Source: Ditylenchus dipsaci
Lineage: Eukaryota; Nematoda; Chromadorea; Rhabditida; Anguinidae
NCBI GenBank assembly: GCA_004194705.1
Contig: SADC01001177.1
Location: 806,001 to 870,000, forward strand
Length of the DNA stretch: 64,000 bases
Reading direction: 5' to 3'
Part shown: one piece after another, positions 35,712 through 46,909 of the stretch
Layout: every line of letters starts with the position of its first letter
How positions within the stretch are numbered: the first letter of the stretch is position 1
Notes under the pieces: model-generated
What the model was told of the DNA's origin: nothing
Database searches by the model: none
What the model saw: only the letters and a program-made list of their open reading frames with translations
Position numbers and translations under genes: made by a program

Positions 35712-35911
35712 TACCGTATTCTCTCTAATAAAAGATCACTCTTGTAGACTTGTTTCGTGCAAGTTACCACCCATTTTGTACCTAGTGAGATGAGCTACAA
35801 AATTAAGGGTGACTTGCATAAGAGTAGGTTTTAAAAAGTGGATCAAAAACACAAATGACAAAAAGACGATTTTGAATTAGGGGGTTTGGTTCTATTAGAG
35901 AGAATACGGTA
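35712..35911. mobile_element. TACCGTATT...CTAATA MITE, copy 1
   Basis: TACCGTATTCTCTCTAATA at 35712 and its inverted form CTATTAGAGAGAATACGGTA ending 35911. The TA at both ends is the likely target duplication. About 200 bp, no coding. Confidence 0.8.
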
Positions 35912-36044
35912 ATATAGCTCATAGTCGCTGCCAGGGGATTTTCTTATATCTCTATATAGTATTTGGGTCGGGGGTGTCCGTCCGTCACACTTTTTCTGAA
36001 TTTGTGCTGTTCAAGACTGATTTTTTGCCTACTTTTTGCAATTT

Positions 36045-36595
36045 GATCTTTGATATATTTCCGGAACCCTCAAGTTCAACATCTTAGCTTTCTTTTAAGC
36101 ACAAATACGTAAAATAAAAGATGCTTCTAAAAAATTTTTCCTTGCCCTCCAAATTGGTGATGGTGGATTTCGGCCTGGATTTTTGGTGGATGTTTGGGTT
36201 CGAGGCTAATTTTCTGAAAACTTTCGCAATAAAATGTCGTATATCTTTCCGGAACCCTCAAGAACAACATCTTGGCTTCTTTTTAAGCACGAACACGTAT
36301 AATCGAAGTTGCTTCTAAAAAAAGTTTTCCTTGCCCTCCAAATTGGTGACGGTGGATTTTTGCCTGGATTCAAGGTGGATTTTGTTTTCAAGCACACTTT
36401 TCTGCCATTTTTTGTAACTTAATGTCAAATATCTCTGCGGAACCCTCAAGAACAACATCTTCGCTTCTTTTTAAGCACAAACACGTATAATCGAAGTTGC
36501 TTCTAAAAAAAGTTTTCCTTGCCCTCCAAATTGGTGATGGTGGATTTTAGCCTGGGTTTAAGGTGGATTTTGTGTTCAAGCCCACTTTTCTGCCA
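36045..36595. repeat. 188-bp tandem repeat, about three copies
   Basis: The segment CCTTGCCCTCCAAATTGGTG recurs near 36140, 36328 and 36516, each time preceded by GCTTCTAAAAAA and followed by GTGGATTT. TCCGGAACCCTCAAG-type words recur with the same period. The open frame at 36121-36318 is part of this repeat. Confidence 0.85.
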
Positions 36596-36647
36596 GGTAG
36601 GATATGTAGGTAGCCAGATAGGGTAGTTAAGTGCTCAGGTGGAATTT

Positions 36648-36712
36648 CTACAATCAAACTTTGATATAACGTACACCCTGGGAACCAGGTCAGGTGTACG
36701 TTATAGTAGGCT
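36648..36712. repeat. Truncated Tigger-like MITE
   Basis: ACTTTGATATAACGTACACC and the inverted GGTGTACGTTATAG, about 60 bases apart, resemble the motif-repeat ends of the families at 33028 and 60258, but terminal CAGT...ACTG is not complete. Confidence 0.5.
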
Positions 36713-36965
36713 TAACAGGCGAGGGTTGGCGAGGATAGGTGAGGATAGGCATGGGTAGGCGAGGATAAGCGAGGATAGGCGAGGATAGGCGAAATAAGTG
36801 AAAATAGGCAAGGCTAGGGCGAGGTTACGCAAGGTAGGCGAAAATAGTCGAGGATAGGCGAGGATAAGCAAGGTTAGGCGAGGGTTGGCGAGGTAGGCGA
36901 GGATAGGTGAGGAGAGGCAAGGATGGGCGAGGCTAGGCGAGGTAGAGTAGGTGGGTTAACAGGTA
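36713..36965. repeat. GGCGAGGATA minisatellite
   Basis: About 25 imperfect copies of a 10-11 base unit AGGCGAGGATA, with variants such as AGGCGAGGGTTGG and AGGCAAGG. Strong G/C strand bias. Confidence 0.9.
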
Positions 36966-36969
36966 GGGT

Positions 36970-37905
36970 GGGTGATCTAGCCTAACCATTAGCGCACTCA
37001 AAAGATAAATCTACCCGAAATATTATTGTAAATGAACCACTAATGTTCCTGAACCACAGGAATAGTGCTTGAACTACCAATGTTCCCGAACGGCATAGGC
37101 GCCGATAGGCGCCTGCAGACCCTAGTAAATAATTATCGTTTTTTAATGTATGTTTTTTTTCTTTTAAAAACTTGAATTTTTTTATTTTTCAGATTTTTTT
37201 ATTATTTATCATACTCGAAGGGCACGCAACTAAGACAGCAGTTTGCGAAATTAAATTCGCGCAGGACCAACCTACCCTGGTCGATGATGTTTTCAAATTG
37301 TTTTTGTGTGGATTTTGAATTTGAATTTCATGACTTAGTTAATGTATAACGCAAATCGCAAAAAAAATATGTAGAGCAACGGAAGTTACCTAACTCGTCC
37401 GATCTGGTATGCTCACGCAACATTGGGCCTTATTTGGTCAAGAGTGTTTTCGAGCTATTTTTTTGCATTTAAAATTTGTCCAAAATTTCGAATCATCCAC
37501 TAGTCAATCCCAACGTGGCTTGACATTGTTAAATCAGACGAGTTAGCCAAGTTCCATGACTCTGCAATTTTTCTATATGACTACGTGTTTGAGATTGAAT
37601 AATAATGAAAATCCAAATTTCAAAAGCACACGAAAAATTGATTTCTTAAACATTATTGACAAAATTAGAGTGGTCCTGCGCGAATTCAAGTTTCGCAAAT
37701 TACTGTGCTTATCAAGTTTCATGGTCTTTTCAACGTGTAAATTGATACTAATTGAGACTTTTGCATGAGTTCGTGCTTTTCCAGCTTTTAACTATAGTGT
37801 GTAACAGTTTAAGCATGGTGATTATTATGCCTCTTCGAGCAAATTTTTTGTCTCCAGTTTTCTTTTATACGCATTCTCATTTTTTTCAGCAAAGGTAGCT
37901 CTAAA
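36970..37905. other. Intron of chimeric copy D; no further gene seen
   Basis: AT-rich with a few 20-60 base open stretches on both strands but no recognisable domain. CATAGGCGCCGATAGGCGCC (37097) is a local duplication. Confidence 0.35.
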
Positions 37906-38412
37906 CCAACCTCTTATTCCAAGTCTTTTCATAACTAAACGGTGAAAAACACGCATGTGCTCTGTTCAAAGCAATCAATATTCGGTGCAACGAAGAAGGG
38001 TATGAAAATAAGCGTAAAATTAGTGTAGACATTTGGCTAGATATTGGTGTTTTGGAATTCAATATTATTTCCACAAATAACCACATGAACTCTATAAGCT
38101 GCAAGACGCTGCATATACTCTAAAAAATGAGAATTAAGAAAAGAGACCATAGCAGCAAACGCACCGCCCTTGAAAAAATTACAAAATCAAAAAGCAGGAA
38201 AACATCTTTGCATCCGTCCCAGTATAGGCTTCCCACACTCAGCCCAAAACAACGGTATAAAAGTGTTTTGAAAATAATGTGAGGACGGGGAACGGTGAGA
38301 GACTAATTTTTAAGCATTATTACACTTATGACTGCATGTTGCTTGCACTGCTAACGCTAAAGACAACTGGGGGACCAAGCTGTTTTTTGGCAGCCGATTC
38401 TAAAATAGAACC

Positions 38413-38690
38413 GTCTACAGTTGTCATACAGTTATAGTATAGAAAAATAGTTATCTTCTTGATATGTCATTAGTCTACAGTTATCACACAGTTATCACGT
38501 TGCTTGCTCTTCCAACTTCTCTATGTTTCTATAGTCTACAGTTATCACACAGTTATCAAGTTTCTTGCTCTTTTAACTTCTTGGTGTTTCTATAGTCTAC
38601 AGTTATCACACAGTTATCAAGTTTCTTGCTCTTTCAACTTCCTGGTGTTTCTATAGTCTACAGTTATCTTACAGTTATAACGCTGCTTGC
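38413..38690. repeat. 62-bp tandem repeat upstream of receptor exon 2
   Basis: TCTACAGTTATC recurs at about 38414, 38474, 38535, 38597 and 38657, each followed by ACACAGTTATCA and TTTCTTGCTCTT. The reverse complement of a single such unit lies at about 12047-12093 in unit A (CTTGATAACA...AACTGTAGAC), between receptor exons 1 and 2, the corresponding position. Confidence 0.85.
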
Positions 38691-38814
38691 GATTCCAAAT
38701 TCTGGTATCGGTTTTTTTTTATTTTACGTCATATAGTATATTCGCTACTAGGGTTTAAAATTTTAATCAAAAAAATGCAAATCAATGTGGGTCTACCTCA
38801 ATCATATTCACTGC

Positions 38815-39315
38815 CAATACTTACAAGCATACTTGCACATTTCGGAAAATAGGAAATTAGGGTGCCAGCGACGGCGCCAGGCTTTTCGAAATTTTGGCGC
38901 CGGCGCCGCAAGTGGCGCCGGGTCACCAGGGTGAAACTAGTACCCGCCATCGCCATGCCATTTTGAAATTTCGGCACCGGGCGCCAGGCTATAATAAGGT
39001 CGCCGTCTCCAGCGCCGGTATTTTTATCTGTAAACCGAGTTTTTATAATAAAATAAAATTCAAGAAGATTTTTAGAAAATTGGGAAGAATTTTGACTATA
39101 TTTTTCAAAATTTTTGAAAAAAACAGCGCTAGTACAAAGTATTGTGACAAAGTCGCTGCCTTTCTGAAAATATTGCTCGTAGAAATCTCCAGTCGCCAGC
39201 TGTAAAAAACCCGACGGCGCTATAGCCGGGCTTATAAAACATCGACGCCGGCGCCGGCGGTGGCGTCGATGTTTTATACCCGTGCACCCATGCACCAACA
39301 CCCGTGCAAGTACGT
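38815..39315. repeat. GGCGCCGGC-rich inverted-repeat element, copy 2
   Basis: The ends CTTACAAGCATACTTGCAC (38820) and GTGCAAGTACGTTTACAAG (39303-39321) are inverted relative to each other. The interior has CGGCGCCGGCGCC-type words on both sides (38900, 39247). The 167-codon minus-strand frame here (38798-39301) is Arg-rich repeat translation and not a gene. Confidence 0.6.
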
Positions 39316-39351
39316 TTACAAGAAAGGCCGAGCTGTAAGAAATCTAGTCAA

Positions 39352-40190
39352 ACTGACTCTCTATGTAAGGACACTCGATACAAGGACAGCTCGTTATAAG
39401 GACAGTGTTTGGCGGAGCTCTGCTTACAAAAGTCCGCTCCGTATGAAGACAGCAAGCAAATTTTGTACTAAATTCAGAATTTTGTAGTGTCGACATGATA
39501 GTAGTTAGTTTACGAATTGTTTTGTTTCTTCTTTGTCACTTTATATTAGTAATATTTGTTCAAATAGTTGTGCAATTCTAGTCACTGTGAAGGTGTGATT
39601 CAGTGTAGCTCTTTTGCTACACTTTAAAAACAAAAAGGTCAAAGAGAAACCAAACAATTTTTTTGAATTGCTTCATGATTTTACTATATTGTTATAAGTT
39701 ATGCGAAAATGCTGCACTTTATTACACCCATTTAGTTAATCAAAATCTAATCAAAATCCATTTAATTGATCAAAATCCGTTTAATCAAAATCGTGAGGCT
39801 ATATCGTGGTGTTATTAATTTTAAAAAAAAAGTTTTGAAAAAAAGCTATACTATACTGCGGAGATCACGAGAATTAAGAAGGATAATTGATTAATCAGCG
39901 GGAAGGAAACCAGAGAATATTTCCAATAACTTAAAAAAGATTTAAAACCAAAGATCATGTCGATGATTCAAGATTATTTTACGTGCAACACTTTATTTTT
40001 GTTATCGTTTAAATTAAAATTTGTTTGCCAAAAATCTAGGTTTAGCCAAAAAAAACCTCGATATAAGGACAGCAATAAAAAAACCGAACGCTGAAAAAAA
40101 AGAACAAAGGAGAGAAGATACTTAAGACCAGAGCGAAAGAGCTCGAATATCGTTATTAGGACAGCCTATATAAAAACAGCTTCATGGCTA
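39352..40190. mobile_element. Degenerate Tigger-like element with ATAAGGACAG motif
   Basis: CACTCGATACAAGGACAGC, CTCGTTATAAGGACAG (39372-39405) and, at the other side, CCTCGATATAAGGACAGC (40056) and TTATTAGGACAGCC (40152). The layout matches the other motif-repeat families, but intact termini were not found. No transposase was recognised. Confidence 0.5.
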
Positions 40191-40199
40191 CGCCTCTGG

Positions 40200-41400
40200 A
40201 TTCCACACACACACACTATAAGATTTCAGCTTAATCGCTAGCTGTATTGTGGTGCTATATTGGATATATGTTAGTACAAATAAGAAGTAATTTTTTTTTA
40301 TTGAGATCTTATGTTCATCATCATCATTATAGTCATAACATATGACTATCGGTTTTGGTCAATGACTGATCTCTAGCCGACGTAGTACGAAATAGAGGTC
40401 ACAGATTCGTTGGGATCGACTCTCCTCTTACTCCTTCGTTTCATCCATTCTTTTGCCTGTAAAAAACTAAATTTAGTTCAAGTTTAGTATCAATGAGCTT
40501 AATTTAGGTATAAAGGCATTGAGGTGATGATTTAAAGGGCATGGTCGTGCCCGATTGGGAGAAAAGACGCGAACCAGCAGTTCTTTTCTTTCTTGATAAA
40601 TTTTTACATTCGTTCTCGTCTAGATTTTTTAAGTTTTCTGTCTAGTTTTAAAAGCAGTATAAGGTCATCTATATCAGATTTGACGCAGAACGAGTGAAAA
40701 ACGGGACGATTCGAAAAAATTCGAAAAAACTGCTGGTTCGCGCCTTAAAGCACGGGCATGCCCCTTTAAAAAAAATTAAAGAGTGAGTTGAAAAGGATGG
40801 GACCCAGATTGGAGTCGAACTTGAGTGTTTTACGACGATGCAAATAATTCAGGCTTTTCTGCTGTCAAGTTGGTGTATGTTTATTTCAACAAAAAAATGT
40901 GCTTTTGAGTATTTTTTTTTCAAGGCTACTAGTATCTGAAATATTTTCAGGAATATGAACTGCTCTACAGAATTTTGAAAATGCATAATTTACCATTGTT
41001 GAGATATGACTGAAAATTGAACTACCCTTTTTATAGCTGTAACTAATTTGATTTGATAAAAACCTAAAATATATCACGAAAACTCTTATTTTTGCCACGA
41101 AAAACCTGCCAAAAAGACTGAAATGTGCCACGAAAAGACTGAAAAAATATTTTTTCGTGGCACATTTCAGTTTTTTGGGGGCATCCCGTTTTTCGTAGCA
41201 GAAATAAGTTTTTTGTGGTATATTTCAGGTCTCAGCAAACCAATCCATTTATTCCCCTTTTTATAAGGCGAACGTCTTAATTTCAGTCATATCTTTTCTT
41301 ATTCCCGAAGATTTTTTTGTCTGCTAGCTGCCTCCGACTACAAAAATTGTGTTAAAAATGATTTTTTTAAATAAAAATACATAAATAAGAATGAGCCCAC
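40200..41400. other. Gene-free stretch with a perfect hairpin
   Basis: CTGAAATGTGCCACGAAAAG (41119) pairs with TTTTCGTGGCACATTTCAG (41153-41171). Related CCACGAAAA words lie on both sides (41095-41225). A short ORF here (40886-41131, minus) is made of these repeats. Any last exon of the receptor at 41491 would be in or below this stretch but was not identified. Confidence 0.4.
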
Positions 41401-41490
41401 AAATTTTTTATAGCTCACTTTCTGCTTGTTGTGTAATTATACCCTGCCTTCAACCCCAAAAAACAATCTTTCAAATTTAAAAAAACACAC

Positions 41491-44202
41491 CTGATATAAA
41501 ATTCCTCTGTTTCTCTTGGCCATGATGTGGTAGACTAACAGATTGGCCAGACATTTGCCAAGGAATAGTTGGGAAACCAGAAGTTTGAAGCTCTGCATGT
41601 GCCATCTATAATACAGTCTCAGGACTATCAACCCAATTTGGGGGCAAATACTGCTGATGGTGGAAGTCCACAGAATGGGTTTCGCCTTCCTGCAAAATAT
41701 GCTTATTTAGTCAAATAAAGTCAAATGCGGGAGTATGCTCTTACCTTATTTTGCGTTTCTCACTGCTCAACTTGGTGCGGTTGTTACCAAAGTGGAGGAG
41801 GGCACAGTTGCGAGACACAAACCAGGAGGCATAGCTATTGAACAGACAGCCCAGCACTTGCGGAACTATTATAAAGAATGACTGACACCATCTACAATTG
41901 GAAAAAGTTAAATTAGGCCAAAGAAGGATGAAAGTAACACAAAAGTTTGACAAATATTTTGATAGAGCCAGTTTCAACCAACCCCTAGATAGATGTACTG
42001 AATAAAGCCAAATTAAACGTTTTTAATCAGACGGGCCTTCAGACAGTGTCAAATTTGAGAGTATGATGTCTAATTAATCTCTCTGCTTCTGGTTCAAAAC
42101 CATATTTGTGGCATCATGTTTTGACCCATTTTTCGAATACTGCTAAAAAGGAAGTTACATGTCATTTTGTAGCCTGAGAAATAAGCTACAAAATGGGTCG
42201 CAATTTGTCTGAGAAAAGTCTTTAAAAGCTAGGTCAGAAATACAACCGAAATCAAACCCAAAAATTTGGCTGATCCAAGATATTTTTCCGACGGAAGTCG
42301 GTATTTCTCTAGGGTATTTCCTCTGGATTATTTTTCAAACCCTCGAAAATCTGAAAATTTTAAGGTCAATCTCAAGATTTTCGGGTGCTCTACCAAAATC
42401 CAAAAAGTGCAATCAGTAGAGCTTGTGGGAGTTGACAAAACTTAATAAACAGATTTGCAAAAAAAATTCTGTAGGCCGAGATGTAGGTCCCTAAAGTTAA
42501 GGGAGGCGGCTTATCATAGGGGGCCGCATGTTAGAGGGGGGGGGTGCTTTTTCAGGAAATACGGTATGTCTAAACAGATTTTATTATATATTGAGGGGAG
42601 GGGGACGGCGTTAGGGAAAAATGTCAAAAACATCATTTTTCAGTTTCCCATGTCCTTCGGAGCATTTTTGAACACTCAGACTGTAATATAACTATTTAAA
42701 AAGTTAACTCACCCATAGTTGTCTCCAAAAGCCCAAGTGAGTTCACAAGTAAAATGGGTCTTCTCTTCAGGGCCCACAAACAAGGAGTTAGTGTATCCGA
42801 CGGCAGCGGACATGGTTGCAAACATCAGAGTGAATACTATTATCGGGCCTCTTCTGCAATATAACAATGAAAATATAGTCCCAAAGTCTAGTTAAACCAG
42901 CACCCACCTGACTCTAATAGACTTAAACCACAGTGGGTAGGTCACAAACAAAAATCTTTCGAAGCCCATGATCAATACTATCACCGACCCCCATTGCCGC
43001 GATATTAGCAATAAAACAAATACGGTCTGTAAATGCTGCAGTCACTGATGGCCACGAAATCTTGGAGTTTGGATAAATGGCTGCCACCATCTATTTCCTG
43101 CAGCAATGGCTCCTCTGCAAATAAAAATTTTAGATACAATTTTGACCATTAAAAATACCAGGTATTTTCATTTTTGTAACATTTGGTTTATTCCAAAATT
43201 TTTGAAATATTTTTTTATAGTTTGACTTTTTATTTTGAAGCTAAGATTCTGAGCTAGAAAATGAGAGGTCAACTTGGAAAAATTTGTCAAAAAATTCATA
43301 AAGAATACAATGCATAAAACTGACAGTATTTATGAGACAACCTAATTTCAAATTTTGTTTTGCTTTTCGATTTTTGCTCTGAAAATTGATTTTTCGACAA
43401 AATAAAAGGTGTTGTGTATTTGAAGTTTTGTGGGAAGGTTTATAATAATTTTTAAAATTTGCTAGATTCCGGTAAGCATGAAGTGTACTAATACAAGTAA
43501 ATACTTCACTTGTTACTACTAACGACCAATGTGACAAATTTCATTCGTTTTTATTGCTTACTTGGTAGAACCATAAAAGTTTGTAGGTTGTTCAATTGGC
43601 CTTCAAGGCTCAATTGCCCTTGGAATTTTATAAATAAATTTGAACCCTTTGCAAAAGAAAGATTGCAGAAATAAAAAAGGCGATCCTACTGCCTTGAATG
43701 AACTATCAACTATATTTGTATAGAAGCCACCCAAACAATAAGTCTGTCAATGAGCTAAAATAGCTCGGAAGCTTAGACAAATTATGAGAGGTCATGTATC
43801 CATGAGTTCACGTTCTTCAGACATTAAAAAACATAAGACATTTTTTAGTCACAGCTTCCGTACGGTGGCCTACCCCGAGCCTCAGGGCTGAGCCTAGAGT
43901 TGTGGTTCCAAAGGGTAGTTACAGCGATTTTCGAACGATCAGATTTATAGGTTTACTTGCTAGTAGCGCCCAAATCTCTTAAACAACTTACGATGCAGTA
44001 AGGCAGAGAAAGCGTCAAGTATATAGCCCACATCAGTGAACACATCTATAACCAGTATCGTGCGGAACATGGCTGTGTGGGGAGAAAAAGAGTCTCCCGA
44101 GAAGGCATAAGTAGATATCAACAAGTTAATTAATAGAGACACCACTGCTAAGGCCATTTCTAGTCTGTAGATCACAAATAAAAATTCTGCACCCGTGTCC
44201 AT
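41491..44202 (-). CDS. Second 7TM receptor-type gene, distinct from the array family
   Basis: Predicted G-protein-coupled receptor. Exons in transcription order: 43992-44202 (ATG at 44202; TM1, TM2), 42908-43114 (TM3), 42713-42853 (TM4 and a loop with a cysteine), 41745-41891 (TM5, then a Lys/Arg-rich loop), 41491-41689 (TM6, TM7 ending ANLLVYHIMAKRNRG). Donors GTAAGT, GTGGGT, GTGAGT, GTAAGA and GTGTG and acceptors of TTTGCAG/TTGTAG type are present. TM3 ends VLIMGFERFLFVTYPLWF, the E-R-F...P pattern after TM3. All joins agree in phase except within exon 2, where a one-base change near 43035-43055 is needed to pass from the upstream frame to the TM3 frame. A short last exon is missing from my model. 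About 300 residues seen, near normal size. Confidence 0.68.
42308..42570. mobile_element. Degenerate TACCGTATT-family MITE, copy 2
   Basis: GGGTATTTCCTCTGGATTA (42313) and AGGAAATACGGTA (ending 42567). The interior matches 44329-44583 in order (TTTTTCAAACCCTC, AGAGCTTGTGGGAG). It lies just downstream of exon 3 in the intron of the receptor at 41491-44202. Confidence 0.6.
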
Positions 44203-44328
44203 CCACTAAAATTGCACAAATTTAACAAAATGCTTTAATTTTCACTGAAAGACATGTCATTTTACAGTTAACTCTACCTAATGACAGTCAAGGTACCGGG
44301 TAGTGACCAGAATTTTTTAGATTTCAGT

Positions 44329-44583
44329 TACCGTATTTCCTCTAATATACCGACATGTCGGTTTATTTTTCAACCCCTCAAAAATCGTGAAAATTTTGGG
44401 TCGATCTCGACAATTTTGGATGAAGATCCAAAATCGAAAAAGCAGAATCGATAGAGCTCGTGGGAGCTAAGAAAACGCAAAAAAAAGCGATGTAAATTTC
44501 TTTCTTTGGACTGAGATACGGACCCTCGAAGTAGGGGGTGTCGGTTTATTAGAGGGTGTCGGTATATTAGAGGAAATACGGTA
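44329..44583. mobile_element. TACCGTATTTCC MITE, copy 3
   Basis: Inverted ends TACCGTATTTCCTCTAATAT and ATATTAGAGGAAATACGGTA, with internal GGTGTCGGTTTATTAGAGG repeats near the right end. About 130 bp upstream of the receptor ATG at 44202, so it may lie in or near the promoter. Confidence 0.85.
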
Positions 44584-44589
44584 ATACTG

Positions 44590-45490
44590 TATTTTTCTAC
44601 TTACTAATTGGTTTTGCCGAAAGTAACAAAATGTACACAAAATTGATTTATATTTAATTTCCCTTTGTTCAATTTATAATTTTATTTTCGTCTAGATAAA
44701 TTTCTGCTGCCCTACTATAATATTACTTTCAGCTTGATATCACTTGCCAGACTCCTAGAACTTGGGGCTTTATATGCATTCGCGCGAACCCCGAAAAAAT
44801 CTAATACAATCTAATCCAAAAAATCTAATAGGAGCCTAATATTTTAGGATAAAAAAGTACTTCTATCACAATGCCTAAACCTCTAAAAATGTCCAAATAA
44901 CTTACCCATAAGTATTCCATAACGGCACAAATCTAGTAAAAATCCCGTCTTGCTATATCAAATTTGCTAGATATTGGCACACTAGTTAGTGCTCCCAAGT
45001 ACTCAATACTAACACTAAAGCAAAAATAGAGCAAAGAAGAAATTAAATAATGGCTAGAGGTAATTAGGGGGATGAAATTAGTCCAGAGGGAATTCCTCCC
45101 TCTAGTTTCTAAAACAAAAAAAAATTAAAATCTATAAATGGAGTCTATACATATAAATTTGCAAATCCAGACTGGAAATGGTAAATATAAAAAAAACTGT
45201 AAACACGGAAAGGCTGCAATTGTAAAATGCGAAAATGGGAGAAGGCGGTTGGTACAATAATAATTAGGGTTCTTGGGGTAATCGGCCGACAGAAAGGGCT
45301 AATTAACTGACATTGTAGCTGCTTATTGTAGCAAATTAAAGAGTTTTTGTCTGCTGCTGAGTTTATCTCGCCTGGGTTGACTAAAGATGATAGGCTCAGT
45401 AGGCTTTAAATACCAAAGTTCGACTAAACTAGCTTTGTAAAATAAACTTTGGACTTGACTAAAGCAATTTAAAACTTATTCAGTACTACA
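44590..45490. other. Intergenic stretch; no gene seen
   Basis: AT-rich, upstream of the receptor at 44202 and downstream of the coding segment at 45498. No conserved element was recognised. Confidence 0.3.
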
Positions 45491-45497
45491 AAAGAAT

Positions 45498-46272
45498 TTA
45501 AATTAAGGGTTTGTCGGCATAAAAATGAGAAATATGAAGTCTATTGCTAACTTTAGCAACAAATTTTGTAGTGGTCGTGTGTATGGTAATGCCTTTGTTT
45601 TTATCGAAGGCGTAGGACGCTGTTTGAGAATATTTTATCACGAGCTTGCGATCTTCATATACACTCAGATTTGATGTTCTCATATTTAAATTTATGAAAA
45701 TAAAAAGCCAGTAGAATCACAAGCAAAATTGTCATGGTATTGAATTTAATAGACCAAAGAGAAAAAAACTCTCTCAACGTAGCAAAATTGATCAAACCCA
45801 GCATAAAGTTGAGTTTCAGAACTCATACAAGTACACCATGCTCATACATTGCGGGCGAGCCGCGAAAGCGACCAGTTTCCAAAAACTTAAATTTTAACAA
45901 TTTCATAGGTAAATTTGTCATTTTGTTATCTTTATGTATGGGTTTGTCTAGAAAGCCTAGCACTGAGACCATTGTATTCAACGCTTCTCGAGTGGGCTTA
46001 TGAATTTTAAGTTTATAAAAACTGTCATAAGCTTGTTTACTTGGCAAGGTATTTAGAATTAAAGACTCACAAAACAATTTATTGTCCACTTCACTGATGA
46101 AATTCAAAATCAGGAAACTCGTGAAGAGTGTCAGGTTGCCGGAAAAATCCTTGATTGATGCACCGACCAACACCTCCTGTCGCGTTTTCAGAACTTTTGG
46201 TATATAAAAAAATGCCATACGTTCTTTGTTAGGTTTCAGAACTGTAATTTTAAACCTATCGAAAAATTGCAA
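45498..46272 (-). CDS. Unidentified coding segment, probably two exons
   Basis: A 149-codon minus-strand frame (45823-46272; true start is within it or further right, because the first codon is TTG and acceptors TTTCGATAG and ATTACAG lie near 46250) and a second frame of 61 codons (45498-45683) ending in TAA. A donor GTATGAG near 45831 could join them. The protein is mixed, with a hydrophobic stretch (LTLFTSFLILNFISEV) and a basic C-terminal half (KLKIHKPTREAL). No family is recognised. The second frame contains YEDRKLVIKYSQ, and the same 12 residues are encoded again at about 46473-46507 in a 46-codon frame that ends at a TGA. Possibly a partial internal duplication. Confidence 0.4.
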
Positions 46273-46751
46273 CTTTTTTAAAAATCAGAGTCGATTCTAA
46301 ACCCCAACAAAAAATCAGTCTGCGTTCAAAAAGTACATTATTCTGAAACTGGTCAGGCAGTGCTAGTCATTTTAGGGTGAAACAAGGACTTTTCCGATAG
46401 GCTGATAGGCTTCTTGCCAGTTTTACAGGAGTAAAATGGCGGTGCCCATCTGGGAAGCGCTGAATACCTTGAGAATACTTTATCACGAGCTTGCGATCTT
46501 CATAGGCAACAAAAAGATCAAGTTAACGGTCTAGATAGCCCAATGCAAACACCTTTATTCAGCTCAATAGGTTCCGTTACATAGTCAATGTAATGGTTTC
46601 CAACTATGAATCCCGTTAATTTTTAACAGCCGAAGTGACTAAGCGACCGTACTTCAGGAAAAATGTGTTTGTGAAACTTATCAACGAGCAAGGGCGTAAT
46701 TCTTGATTCATAAGTATTAAGAGCGTGAGGTTGCCCTAACGTTTATCCAAA

Positions 46752-46908
46752 TACCGTATTTCCTCTAATAGAGCCCCGGGGCTTTATTTTTCGAATGCCC
46801 AAAAATCTTGAAATTGTAAATCAAAATGGCCTTAACTCTAAAGTTCTAGTCAAAAAAACAAGGGGGGGCTCTATTAGAGAGGGGGGCTCTATTAGAGGAA
46901 ATACGGTA
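46752..46908. mobile_element. TACCGTATTTCC MITE, copy 4
   Basis: TACCGTATTTCCTCTAATAG at 46752 and CTATTAGAGGAAATACGGTA ending 46908; the subterminal GGGGGGCTCTATTAGAG is duplicated at the right end. 157 bp including the TA. Confidence 0.9.
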
Positions 46909-46909
46909 C

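Larger units (their letters stand above)
31932..38119 (-). pseudogene. Chimeric 7TM chemoreceptor-like gene, copy D
   Basis: Exon 2 is at 37911-38119 (209 nt, intact, TM3 end ALNRAHACFSPFSY, preceded by CATTTTTTAG). Exon 3 is at 35211-35476 and joins two paralogues: up to about 35300 it equals the array copies, beyond that it resembles copy 0 (PSVKG type) with several small deletions totalling 6 bases. Exon 4 is at 34844-34947 and 31932-32105, separated by the TTAA element with the Tigger element nested in it. No exon 1 was found up to 39300. It is certainly broken. Confidence 0.65.

Noticed and set aside
38798..39301. 167-codon Arg-rich minus-strand open frame
   Set aside because: It is a translation of the GGCGCC-rich inverted repeat, with no splice or start context.
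40810..40830. tRNA fragment on the minus strand (GTTCGACTCC)
   Set aside because: A B-box-like word alone, without A box or stems.
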